From NCBI RefSeq assembly GCF_900172315.1, contig NZ_FWFV01000003.1, positions 1 to 64,000 on the forward strand: DNA of 64,000 bases, in the 5' to 3' direction. The stretch is from Palleronia marisminoris. GTDB taxonomy: Bacteria; Pseudomonadota; Alphaproteobacteria; Rhodobacterales; Rhodobacteraceae. Position numbers and translations under genes: made by a program. Numbering within the stretch: the stretch's first letter is position 1; each line of letters starts with the position of its first letter. Under the pieces are notes generated by a model, which saw nothing but the letters and a program-made list of their open reading frames with translations, was not told where the DNA came from and did no database searches. This document shows, in pieces, positions 17,205 through 25,692 of the stretch.

Positions 17205-18209
17205 ATGAACAAGGCAATCGCGGCCGGTCTGGCCGGCATTCTAGCGACGACCATGCTGTCCCCGGTGTCAGCCGAGACGCTGCGCCTGTCCCATAACACG
17301 GGCGACACGACCACGTGGCACCAAGGGGCCGAGCGCTTCGGCGAGCTTCTGGCCGAGAAGACCGGCGGCGACTACGACGTGCGCGTGTTCCCCAACGCCC
17401 AGCTGTCCGGCGGCGACCAGATGCGCCAGGCCGAGATGGTGGGCCGCGGCGCGCTGGACCTCGTCGTGACCTCGGCGATCAACGTCACGCCGCTGGTGCC
17501 CGAGATGGCGGTCTTCTCGCTGCCTTATCTCTACGCCAACTACGACCAGGTGGACGCGACGACGCAGGGCGCACCTGCCGAGCTGCTCGAGGACATCCTC
17601 CGCGAAAAGGGCATCGAAGTTCTGGCGTGGGGCGAGAACGGCTTCCGCGAGGTCACGAACAACGTCCGCCCGATCAAGTCGCCCGATGACATGGCTGGCC
17701 TGAACATGCGCGTCGCGGGTCCGATGTATATCGACGTGATGAACGCGCTCGGCGCCAATCCCCAGCAGATGCAGTGGGGCGAGACGCTGACCGCGCTGCA
17801 ACAGGGCGTGGTCGACGGGCAGGAGAACCCGATCGGCGCCGTCATCATCCCCCAGCAGGTCTACGAGATGCAGGATTACCTGACGACCTGGCACTATTCC
17901 TACGACCCGATCTTCCTCGGCGTCTCGAAGGAGCGGTGGGACGCGTTCGACGCCGAGACGCAGGAGGCCATGCGCGCCGCCGCCGAAGAGGCGATGACCT
18001 ACCAGCGCGAGATCACCCGCGAAGGCACGGCCAAGGGCGTCGACTTCCTGCGCGAGCAGGGCATGGAGGTCTATGAGCCCACTGAGGAAGAGCTTCAGGC
18101 CTTCCGCGAGGCGACCCAGCCCGCCTTCGACGAATGGGCCGACCGCGTGGGCGAGGACATCGTCGGCGCGTTCCGGGATGCCATCGCCAAGGCCGGCGAC
18201 GCCAGCTGA
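17205..18209 (+). CDS. TRAP transporter substrate-binding protein (DctP family)
   Basis: A 334-residue periplasmic DctP-type protein with a signal peptide ending at LSPVSAE and a GGGAGGAG site before ATG 17205. Conserved segments include the first-lobe ETLRLSHNTGDTTTWHQGA, GLNMRVAGPMYIDVMNALGANP with the ligand-contacting arginine near residue 168, and the VVDGQENPIG motif of the DctP family near 204. Divergent from the iclR/thiolase operon, so the ligand is probably a carboxylate that the acyl-CoA synthetase then activates. Confidence 0.92.
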   Translation: MNKAIAAGLAGILATTMLSPVSAETLRLSHNTGDTTTWHQGAERFGELLAEKTGGDYDVRVFPNAQLSGGDQMRQAEMVGRGALDLVVTSAINVTPLVPEMAVFSLPYLYANYDQVDATTQGAPAELLEDILREKGIEVLAWGENGFREVTNNVRPIKSPDDMAGLNMRVAGPMYIDVMNALGANPQQMQWGETLTALQQGVVDGQENPIGAVIIPQQVYEMQDYLTTWHYSYDPIFLGVSKERWDAFDAETQEAMRAAAEEAMTYQREITREGTAKGVDFLREQGMEVYEPTEEELQAFREATQPAFDEWADRVGEDIVGAFRDAIAKAGDAS

Positions 18210-18213
18210 CCTT

Positions 18214-18235
18214 GCGCGGCCCTGTGGGGCCGCGC
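18214..18235 (+). terminator. Intercistronic hairpin, second TRAP operon
   Basis: GCGCGGCCC (18214-18222) pairs perfectly with GGGCCGCGC (18227-18235) around TGTG, beginning four bases after the binding-protein stop. It is the same arrangement as at 1543-1570. Confidence 0.55.
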
Positions 18236-18255
18236 TCCTCCCGAAAGGACGCCAC

Positions 18256-18747
18256 TTGCGGTTCTTCCTGCGCGAGTTCGAGAAGATCGTCTGCGCCGCG
18301 CTCTTCCTGGGCATGACGGCGATCGGCTTCGTGAACGTGGTCATCCGCTACGGCACCAATTACTCGTTCGCCGCCACCGAAGAGCTTCTGACCAACGGCT
18401 TCCTCCTGCTCACCGTGTTCGGCGCGGCCATCGCCGCCCGCCGGGGTGAGCATCTGGCGGTGACCATCGTTCAGGACTCGCTGCCGAAACGGCTGGCGCA
18501 GGCGGTCTTCCTGATCTCGGTCCTCCTCAGCGTCGTTCTTCTGGCGGCCTCGGCATGGTTCTCGTGGCAGGTGCTGATCAACCTGTGGAACAACGGGATG
18601 CGCAGCTATGGGCTGGGCCTGCCCGCGTGGTGGTACCAGGCCGCCCTGCCCTTCGGCTTCGCTCTGGTGATCGTCCGCTATCTGCAGCACGCGGCCGAGA
18701 CTGCCGGCGCGCCCCGCGCCGAGCCGCCGGCCACCCCCGATGTCTGA
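18256..18747 (+). CDS. TRAP transporter small permease (DctQ family, TTG start)
   Basis: A 163-residue protein with four hydrophobic segments and the DctQ-type VVIRYGTNYSFAATEELL loop near residues 29-46. No ATG fits: the TTG at 18256, preceded by GAAAGGA, yields an N-terminus RFFLREFEKIV that leads directly into the first membrane helix. A longer frame from 18073 lies inside the binding-protein gene. The end overlaps the large permease start by 8 bases. Confidence 0.85.
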   Translation: MRFFLREFEKIVCAALFLGMTAIGFVNVVIRYGTNYSFAATEELLTNGFLLLTVFGAAIAARRGEHLAVTIVQDSLPKRLAQAVFLISVLLSVVLLAASAWFSWQVLINLWNNGMRSYGLGLPAWWYQAALPFGFALVIVRYLQHAAETAGAPRAEPPATPDV

Positions 18748-20056
18748 GATCCTCGGCCTCGGCGCCGGCACACAGATGATCGTCGTGTTCTTCGTGCTGA
18801 TGGCGCTGCGGGTGCCGGTCGCCTTCGCGCTGGGCCTCTCCGCCATCTACGCGATGTGGCGGATCGGCTTCGGCCTCGACCTTGCCGGGGACCTGATCGC
18901 CACGGGGATCGCCAGATACGCGCTGCTCGCCATCCCCTTCTTCATCCTCGCCGGCGCTCTCATGGGCACGCTCGGGATCGCGGAGCGGATGATCCGCTTC
19001 TTCCGCGTGCTGATCGGCGGACTGCCCGGCGGCATGGGCGTCGTGGGCACGGTCGTGTGCCTGTTCTGGGGCGCTGTCTCCGGCTCGGGGCCGGCATCGG
19101 TCGCGGCGATCGGCCCGATGATCATCAAGGGCATGGAGGAGGACGGCTATCCCCGCGCGGTCGGTGCGGCGCTGGTCTGCACGGGTGCCGCGTTCTCCAT
19201 CGTGATCCCGCCTTCCATCGGGCTCGTCATCTACGGCGTCATCGCCGAGACGTCGATCTCGGCACTGTTCATCGCGGCGATCCTGCCGGGGCTCTTCATG
19301 GGGCTCATCATGCTGGTCGTGCTGCCCTTCGTGAAGACGAAGGGGCGCGACACGCTCGACCGCCTTTCCCCTGCCCCCGAAAGCGAAGGCTACTGGCGCG
19401 ACCTCGGCCGCACCTTCCGCGAGTCCTTCTGGGGGTTGATGACCCCCGTCGTGATCCTGGGCGGCATCTACTCCGGCGTCTTCACCCCGACCGAGGCCGC
19501 GCTGGTCGCCACGGTCTACGCGCTGGGCGTCGGGGCCTTCGCCTACGGGACGCTGACATGGCGCACGCTCTACGACGCGCTGACGGACGCGGCGTCCTCG
19601 TCGGCGGTAGTCATGCTGGTGGTCGCCTACGCGAGCCTGTTCGGCTGGGTCGTGACGGTCGAGGATCTGGTCGGCCAGTACTCGACGCAGCTTCTGGGCC
19701 TGTCCGAAAGTTCCGCGGTCATCCTGCTCGTCATCATGGTGATCCTGCTGGTCGCGGGGATGTTCATGGATCCGGTCACCGTGATGTTCATCTCGCTTCC
19801 GATCTTCATGCCGGTGGTGCGCGAGCTGGGCTGGGCCCCGGTCTGGTTCGGCGTCCTGGTGATGGTGAACCTCGCCATCGGCCTCATCACGCCGCCCGTC
19901 GGCATCAACCTCTACGTCGCCGCCAACGTGACCCGCCTGCCCATCGAGCGCATCGCACGCGCGGCCCTTCCATTCCTTCTCATCAGCCTCTTCGGGCTTG
20001 CGGTCATCGCCGCCTGGCCGGGGCTGTCGCTGTACCTCGTGGATGCGCTGAGGTGA
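18740..20056 (+). CDS. TRAP transporter large permease (DctM family)
   Basis: A 438-residue membrane permease, with the family segments WGAVSGSGPASVAAIGPMII near residues 111-130, FSIVIPPSIGLVIYG near 152-166, PTEAALVA near 250, and NLAIGLITPPVGINLYVAANVTR near 375-397. Length is normal. It completes the second TRAP operon and is convergent with anmK, with only an 18-nt gap and no clear terminator. Confidence 0.93.
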   Translation: MSEILGLGAGTQMIVVFFVLMALRVPVAFALGLSAIYAMWRIGFGLDLAGDLIATGIARYALLAIPFFILAGALMGTLGIAERMIRFFRVLIGGLPGGMGVVGTVVCLFWGAVSGSGPASVAAIGPMIIKGMEEDGYPRAVGAALVCTGAAFSIVIPPSIGLVIYGVIAETSISALFIAAILPGLFMGLIMLVVLPFVKTKGRDTLDRLSPAPESEGYWRDLGRTFRESFWGLMTPVVILGGIYSGVFTPTEAALVATVYALGVGAFAYGTLTWRTLYDALTDAASSSAVVMLVVAYASLFGWVVTVEDLVGQYSTQLLGLSESSAVILLVIMVILLVAGMFMDPVTVMFISLPIFMPVVRELGWAPVWFGVLVMVNLAIGLITPPVGINLYVAANVTRLPIERIARAALPFLLISLFGLAVIAAWPGLSLYLVDALR

Positions 20057-20074
20057 CGCGAGGGTCGGCGGGCA

Positions 20075-21193
20075 CTATCCGCCGGCAATGCAGCCCGCGG
20101 TCATGGGATCGGAGACGCCCGTCGTCCCGGGGAACGTCGCCGGCAGATCGCGCAGTCGGCGCAAGGCGAGGAAGGCGAAACACTGTGCCTCGATTGCGTC
20201 GCCCTGCCAGCCCACGTCCTCTGCCTGGTCGACGCGAACCCCGGCGTAGTCTTCAAGCATGCGAAGGAGGGTCGGGTTATGCCGCCCTCCGCCACAGACG
20301 ATCAGGCGCGTGGGCCGCTCGGGAAGCAGGTCCAGCCCGCGCCCCACGGCCGCGGCGGTGAACGCCGTCAATGTCGCGGCCCCATCCTCGGGAGAGAGGT
20401 CCAGCGCCCACTCGTAGCCGAAATCGAACCGGTCGAGCGACTTCGGATAGGGCCGGGCAAGGTAGGCGTGATCGAGCCGGGACCGCAGCCGCGCCTCGTC
20501 TACCTGCCCCGCGGCGGCAAGCTGCCCGCCGCGATCCATTTCCCCCAGTCCAAGATGCGCCACCAGGTCGTTGATCGGCGCGTTCGCAGGCCCCGTGTCA
20601 AAGGCGATCAGCGCGCCACTCGGGTCGCGCGCGGTCACGTTGGCCACTCCGCCCAGGTTCAGGACCGCCGTGCCGTCGCTGGCGCCCAGATCGTCCAGGA
20701 GCGCCCCATGAAAGACGGCCGACAGCGGCGCGCCCTGCCCGCCCGCCGCCATGTCCCCGCTGCGGAAATCGTAGACGACCGTGGTGCCGAGGATCCCTGC
20801 CATCAGCGCCCCGTCGCCGAGTTGGCGGGTTCGCCCAAGACGCCCGGGCTCCGGGGCGCGATGCAGGACCGTCTGGCCGTGGAAGCCCACGGCGGCGATG
20901 TCATCCATGCTCAACCCGGCCTCCGCGACCAAGGTGCGGACAGCCTCGGCCTGGGCGCGCGTGATGCGGTCTTCGGCCACGGCGAAAAGCTCCGGTTCGG
21001 GTCCGTCAAAGGCCCAGGCGCGGGCGGCGGAGAGGCACTCGGCCAGCAGATCGCGCGTCTCGCGGTCGTAGGGGGCAAGCGTGTAGCGCCCGAACTCGGT
21101 TACCCGCACGCCGTCGCTGCGCAGAAGCGCCACGTCGATATTCCCGTCGAGCACGGTTCCGGTCATCAAGCCGACGGTCCAGGCAGGTTCCAT
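20075..21193 (-). CDS. anmK: Anhydro-N-acetylmuramic acid kinase
   Basis: A 372-residue cytoplasmic kinase that opens the 1,6-anhydro ring of anhMurNAc and phosphorylates it to MurNAc-6-phosphate in cell-wall recycling. The N-terminal phosphate-binding GLMTGTVLDG is in the usual place, DFRSGDMAAGGQGAPL near residues 142-157 is the AnmK active-site signature, and LIVCGGGRHNPTLL lies near the C-terminus. The product is the substrate of MurQ, encoded in the same operon at 27225-28151. It is the last gene, 4 nt after the serine hydrolase. Confidence 0.92.
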   Translation of the reverse strand: MEPAWTVGLMTGTVLDGNIDVALLRSDGVRVTEFGRYTLAPYDRETRDLLAECLSAARAWAFDGPEPELFAVAEDRITRAQAEAVRTLVAEAGLSMDDIAAVGFHGQTVLHRAPEPGRLGRTRQLGDGALMAGILGTTVVYDFRSGDMAAGGQGAPLSAVFHGALLDDLGASDGTAVLNLGGVANVTARDPSGALIAFDTGPANAPINDLVAHLGLGEMDRGGQLAAAGQVDEARLRSRLDHAYLARPYPKSLDRFDFGYEWALDLSPEDGAATLTAFTAAAVGRGLDLLPERPTRLIVCGGGRHNPTLLRMLEDYAGVRVDQAEDVGWQGDAIEAQCFAFLALRRLRDLPATFPGTTGVSDPMTAGCIAGG

Positions 21194-21197
21194 GACG

Positions 21198-22169
21198 TCA
21201 ATCTCCGTTCAGGGCGTCGCCCACCTGCCGTCGCAGATCGACGATCCGGCTTTCGGCGTGACGAGTGGGGTGGACGCGGTTGGTCAGCAGGGTCCAGGCG
21301 CGGCCGGCCGCGAAGTCGAGCCAGAGGCCCGTGCCGGTAAAGCCGGTATGCCCGATAGTGCCGGCCGAACAGGCGTCGCCGCCGTTCCATCCGGGGTGGC
21401 GTCTCTCCCACCCTTGGGTGCGGGTCTCGGATAGCGGCTCACCGATCAGACCGGGGCCGCGCTCGAGCAGCCCCTGAGCGAAGTCGAGAACCGCCGCGCC
21501 GGTCCCGAAGAGACCCGCATGCCCGGACCCACGAAGGGCGTGGCAGTTCTCGTCATGCACCTCTCCACGGATCAGCCGGCCGCGCCACGAACAGAACTCG
21601 GTCGGCGCGCATTCCCCGGCGGCAGGCGAGAACGTGAAGCCGGGGCCGGGATCCATCTCATGGATGCCCTTCCCCTCGAGCCGTTCGAGCGCAATGCCCA
21701 GAAGGATGTAGTTGATGTCGGAATAGACCGGCGCGTCCAGCCTGCGCCATTCGCGCTGCAGAACGAACGCCCGCAGCGTGGCGGGGTCGCTGCCGTAGGT
21801 ATAGATCGGTTCGACCGCGGGGAACGGCGTCTGGTGCCCGAGGCACTGGCGGAACGTCACCTGCCGCTCCCACGCCGTCATGTCGTATTGGCGCAGGTCG
21901 GGGATCACCGAGGTCAGCGGCGCATCGAGGTCGAGCCGACCCGCACGCGCGTGGTCCAGGATGCGCTCGGTCGTGAAGATCACCTTCGTCAGCGAGGCAA
22001 GGTCGAACACCGTGTCCTCGCGCATCGGCTCTTCGGATGGCACCAGCGCCGAGAGGCCCCGCGCCGCCAGACGCCGTTCGCCGCCCTCGATCACGCCGAG
22101 GACGGCGCCGGGGATGCGGCCTGCCGCGATGGCCGCGTCGATCAGGTCGAGGGCGCTGTCGAAGCTCAT
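21198..22169 (-). CDS. S12-family serine hydrolase, candidate cytoplasmic muropeptide amidase
   Basis: A 323-residue beta-lactamase-fold (S12/class C-like) hydrolase. Catalytic elements are Ser59-x-x-Lys62 (SLTK), Tyr149-Ser-Asp151 (YSD) and His274-Thr-Gly276 (HTG). The RGEVHDEN...GHAGLFGTG stretch (about residues 201-224) is the signature I associate with S12 hydrolases found beside NagZ/MurQ genes; AmiE (YbbE) of the Bacillus subtilis murQ operon is, as I recall, such an enzyme. No signal peptide, so it should act in the cytoplasm, between importer and AnmK, for example removing the peptide from anhMurNAc-peptides. Start: ATG 22169 after GGAGGAAAC, overlapping the ATPase stop (ATGA). A beta-lactamase or esterase label is possible but fits context less. 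Confidence 0.78.
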   Translation of the reverse strand: MSFDSALDLIDAAIAAGRIPGAVLGVIEGGERRLAARGLSALVPSEEPMREDTVFDLASLTKVIFTTERILDHARAGRLDLDAPLTSVIPDLRQYDMTAWERQVTFRQCLGHQTPFPAVEPIYTYGSDPATLRAFVLQREWRRLDAPVYSDINYILLGIALERLEGKGIHEMDPGPGFTFSPAAGECAPTEFCSWRGRLIRGEVHDENCHALRGSGHAGLFGTGAAVLDFAQGLLERGPGLIGEPLSETRTQGWERRHPGWNGGDACSAGTIGHTGFTGTGLWLDFAAGRAWTLLTNRVHPTRHAESRIVDLRRQVGDALNGD

Positions 22170-23869
22170 GACGTTTCCTCCGTCGCGATGTGGTGGTCGG
22201 GGCCGATCTGGCGCCAGGTCTGCGGGGGCGCGGTGAAGCCGACGGGGCGCAGCAGCGAAGCCACGTCCTCGGTGTCGATCGCATAGTCGATCCGGCGCCG
22301 GTCGATCGATGGAATGGCCGCGATCAGCTTCTGGGTATAGGGATGGCGCGGGTCGGACAGGACCTCCTGCGCCGCGCCCATCTCGACGATCCGCCCGGCA
22401 TAGAGCACGGCGACGCGATGCGCGATCCGTTCGACCACCGCCATGTCGTGCGACACGAAAAGATAGGCGAGCCCGAACTCGCGCTGCAGATCGATCAACA
22501 GCTCCAGTACCCGGGCCTGAACCGACACGTCCAGCGCCGAGACCGCCTCGTCCAGTACCAGGACCCGCGGATTGAGCATCAGCGCCCGCGCAATGCACAG
22601 CCGCTGGCGCTGCCCGCCCGAGAACTCGTGCGGGAAGCGGTCCAGATCGGCGGGAAGCTCCACCCGCGCCAGAAGCGTGTGCATCCGGTCCAGCACCGTA
22701 TCATCGACCCGCTGACCGGCAGCGATCACCGGCTCGGCCAGAAGCGCGCGGACGGTCATCCGGGGATTGAGCGAGGCGTTCGGGTTCTGGAACACCATCT
22801 GCACCGCCGACCGCCCCTCGGTGTCGATCTGCCCCGCAGATGGCCGCACGAGGTCGAGGATCGCGCGCGCCGTGGTCGATTTGCCCGAGCCGCTTTCGCC
22901 GACGATCCCCAGCGTCTCGCCCGGCACGAGGTCGAACGAGACGCCGTCCACCGCATGAACCACGCCGCGGGTCCGGCGCAGGAAGCCACCGCCGACCGGG
23001 AAGCGCACGCTCAGGTCGCGGACGCTCAGCGCAGAGGTCCGCCCGTCGCGCGTGCCGTCCCGGCGCACGGCCTGCCCAGCGCGGAAATGCGGCACCGCGT
23101 CCAGCAGATGGCGGGTGTAGTCGTGCGACGGGTGGTCGAGGACCCGGTCGATCGGACCGCTTTCCACCGCGCGCCCGCCCTGCATCACCAGCACCCGGTC
23201 CGCCAGCCCCGCGACGAGGCCGATGTCATGGGTGATGAAGATCAGCCCCGCGCCCGTCTCGCGCTGCAACTCCGCCAGTAGCGCCATGATCTGCGCCTGG
23301 ATCGTGACGTCGAGCGCGGTCGTCGGCTCGTCCGCGATCAGCAGGCGCGGCTCGCCCGCCAGCGCCATCGCGATCATCACCCGCTGAAGCATACCGCCCG
23401 ACATCTGGTGCGGAGCCTGGTCCAGCCGCCGCGCGGCATCGGGGATGCGCACCCGGTCGAGCGCCCGGATCGACGCCTGCCGCACGGCGCGGCCGCTCAG
23501 CCCGTGCTGCTTGCGGAAGATCTCGTCGATCTGCGCGCCGACCTTCAACACCGGGTTGAGCGAGGTCATCGGCTCCTGGAAGATCATCCCGATCTCGCGC
23601 CCGCGCAGGCGCTGCATCTCTGCCTCGGTCGCAGTGGCGACATCGATCCGTTCGTCGAAGACCGCCCGCCCGCCGAGGATCCGGCCACCGCCGAAATCCA
23701 CCAGCCGGTTGACGGCCATCGCGGTGACGGACTTGCCGGACCCGCTTTCGCCGACGATGGCGAGTGTCTCGCCCGCTGCCACCTCGAAGCTGACGCCGTG
23801 GACCACTTCGGTCTCGTGGCCGGACTTGCCGAAGCCCACGCGCAGATCCTCGACCGACAGAAGCGTCAT
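22166..23869 (-). CDS. Fused dual ATP-binding protein of a peptide-type ABC importer
   Basis: A 567-residue protein with two complete ATPase domains, equivalent to DppD plus DppF (as in YejF or GsiA). The first has GESGSGKS near residue 40, signature MSGGMLQR and [12 protein letters not shown]; the second has GESGSGKS near 338, signature FSGGQRQR and [12 protein letters not shown]. The start at 23869 overlaps the permease stop (ATGA); the much longer frame beginning at 24406 is antisense-like permease sequence and is rejected. It powers the two permeases upstream in the murQ-anmK operon. Confidence 0.9.
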   Translation of the reverse strand: MTLLSVEDLRVGFGKSGHETEVVHGVSFEVAAGETLAIVGESGSGKSVTAMAVNRLVDFGGGRILGGRAVFDERIDVATATEAEMQRLRGREIGMIFQEPMTSLNPVLKVGAQIDEIFRKQHGLSGRAVRQASIRALDRVRIPDAARRLDQAPHQMSGGMLQRVMIAMALAGEPRLLIADEPTTALDVTIQAQIMALLAELQRETGAGLIFITHDIGLVAGLADRVLVMQGGRAVESGPIDRVLDHPSHDYTRHLLDAVPHFRAGQAVRRDGTRDGRTSALSVRDLSVRFPVGGGFLRRTRGVVHAVDGVSFDLVPGETLGIVGESGSGKSTTARAILDLVRPSAGQIDTEGRSAVQMVFQNPNASLNPRMTVRALLAEPVIAAGQRVDDTVLDRMHTLLARVELPADLDRFPHEFSGGQRQRLCIARALMLNPRVLVLDEAVSALDVSVQARVLELLIDLQREFGLAYLFVSHDMAVVERIAHRVAVLYAGRIVEMGAAQEVLSDPRHPYTQKLIAAIPSIDRRRIDYAIDTEDVASLLRPVGFTAPPQTWRQIGPDHHIATEETS

Positions 23870-24705
23870 CCCAAGGCCCTCCGCGTGCGCGGGTCGAAGA
23901 CGTCGCGCAGCGCGTCGCCCAGCAAGTTGAAGCCCAGCACCGCCAGCATGATGACCACCGCCGGGAAGATCAGCATCCACGGCGCCGTCTCCATCAGGTT
24001 GCGGCTGTCGGACAGCATCAGACCCAGCGACGGGCTGGGCGGCTGCGTCCCGAGGCCAAGGAAGCTCAGCGCCGCCTCGGTCAGAAGCGCCCAGGCCAGC
24101 GCCAGCGTGATCTGCACCGTCAGGGGGGCCACGAGGTTCGTCAGAAGGTGCCGTGTCAGGATGTAGCGCCGCGAACTGCCGAAGGTCCGCGCCGCATCCA
24201 CGAAGCTGCGGGTCTTCAGGGACAGCGCGGGGCCGCGCACGACGCGGGTGAAGATCGGCGTGTAGACGATGGCGATGGCCACGATCGAGGTGTCGATCCC
24301 CGGCCCGTGGATCGCCACGATCAGCAGCGCCAGGAGGATCGCCGGGAAGGACAGCAGCACGTCCATCGCCCGCATCACCGCCCCATCCCAGAGCTTTTCG
24401 AACCATGCCGCCGTCAGCCCGAGCACGGTGCCGACCACGGTTGCCAGCCCGACCGACAGAAGCGCGACCGCGAAGGACTGGCCGATCCCGACCATCAGGC
24501 GGCTCAGGATGTCGCGGCCGAACAGGTCCGTCCCCATCCAGTAGGTCGCGCCCGGTGCCTGTAACCGCGCCAGCCGGTCCTGCGCCAGCGGGTCATGCGG
24601 CGTCAGCCCGGTCAACCCGAGGATCGCCGCGACAGCGAAGACCGCGATGACGCACGCGCCGATCCTGCCAGAGCCGTGGCGCAGAAGCGCGCCGAGAAAC
24701 GACAT
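23866..24705 (-). CDS. ABC transporter permease (DppC type), murQ operon
   Basis: A 279-residue inner-membrane permease with the DppC features GLTGLTPHDPLAQDRL near the N-terminus, GTDLFGRDILSRLMVGIGQ near residues 58-76 and a FVDAARTFGSSRRYILTRHLL coupling helix near 172-192. It has TGATG coupling to the preceding DppB-type gene and ATGA coupling to the following ATPase gene, so all importer parts are stoichiometrically linked. Confidence 0.9.
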   Translation of the reverse strand: MSFLGALLRHGSGRIGACVIAVFAVAAILGLTGLTPHDPLAQDRLARLQAPGATYWMGTDLFGRDILSRLMVGIGQSFAVALLSVGLATVVGTVLGLTAAWFEKLWDGAVMRAMDVLLSFPAILLALLIVAIHGPGIDTSIVAIAIVYTPIFTRVVRGPALSLKTRSFVDAARTFGSSRRYILTRHLLTNLVAPLTVQITLALAWALLTEAALSFLGLGTQPPSPSLGLMLSDSRNLMETAPWMLIFPAVVIMLAVLGFNLLGDALRDVFDPRTRRALG

Positions 24706-25664
24706 CAGCTCTCTCCGTAGCGAATTCGGGGGTCGAGCGCGGCGTAGGCCAGGTCGACGATCAGGTTCACGACGAGGAAGTTGAAGGCGATGAACAGGAC
24801 GACCCCCTGGACCAGCGCATAGTCGCGCTGCAGGATCGCATCCAGCACCACCCGCCCCAGCCCCGGCAGCGCGAAGATCTGCTCGACGATGACCGCTCCG
24901 CCCAGCAGGTAGCCGAACTCGACCCCGCTGAGGGTCACCACCGGGATCAGCGCGTTCGGCAGCGCGTGCCGCCAGATGACGTAAGATTGCGAGAACCCCT
25001 TGGACCGCGCCGTGCGGACGTAGTCCTCACCGAGGATATCGAGCATCGCGGCCCGCGAGATCCGCGTCACCGCAGCGGCGAAGGCGGTGCCGAGCGCCAG
25101 CGCGGGCAGGATCAACTGCGCCAGGTTGCCAAGCGGATCCTCGGTCAGGGGGACGAAGCGGCCCATTGTCGGCAAGGTGCCGAAACCCACCGACAGCACG
25201 TAGATCGCAAGTAGGGCCAGGACGAAGTTCGGGGTCGATTGGCCGATCATCGCGAAGATCCGGACGACCAGGTCCGATGGCCGCTCGACCCGCGTGGCGG
25301 CGAAGACGCCGGCGGGCAGGCCGATCAGAAGCGCGATCAGCATCGACAGCAGCGCCAGTTCCAGCGTCAGCGGAAAGCGTTCCATGATGATCTGCGACAC
25401 CGGCTGACCATAGGTGACCGAAAGCCCCAGATCCCCCTGCAGCAGGCCGATCAACCAGCGCCCGTATTGGACCACCCAGTTCTGGTCGAGCCCGAAATAG
25501 GCCGCCAGCGACTCGCGCTGCGCCGGGGTCAGAAGGCCGGACTCGGTGCCCAGCATCGCCGTGATGGCGTCGCCGGGCACGAGCCGGATGGCCACGAAGA
25601 CGAAGACCGAGACGCCCAGCATAACGAGCGGGAACATCAGCAACCGGCGCAGGACGTAGTTCAT
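24705..25664 (-). CDS. ABC transporter permease (DppB type), murQ operon
   Basis: A 319-residue permease starting MNYVLRRLLMFPLVMLGVSVFVF, with the RLVPGDAI loop and the GEDYVRTARSKGFSQSYVIWRHALPN coupling region near residues 210-235. It follows the binding-protein gene by 28 nt. This is the one binding-protein/permease junction in the window where I see no strong hairpin. Confidence 0.9.
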   Translation of the reverse strand: MNYVLRRLLMFPLVMLGVSVFVFVAIRLVPGDAITAMLGTESGLLTPAQRESLAAYFGLDQNWVVQYGRWLIGLLQGDLGLSVTYGQPVSQIIMERFPLTLELALLSMLIALLIGLPAGVFAATRVERPSDLVVRIFAMIGQSTPNFVLALLAIYVLSVGFGTLPTMGRFVPLTEDPLGNLAQLILPALALGTAFAAAVTRISRAAMLDILGEDYVRTARSKGFSQSYVIWRHALPNALIPVVTLSGVEFGYLLGGAVIVEQIFALPGLGRVVLDAILQRDYALVQGVVLFIAFNFLVVNLIVDLAYAALDPRIRYGES

Positions 25665-25692
25665 GCGGCCCCCTCGGGCGTCTCGGGGTCGA

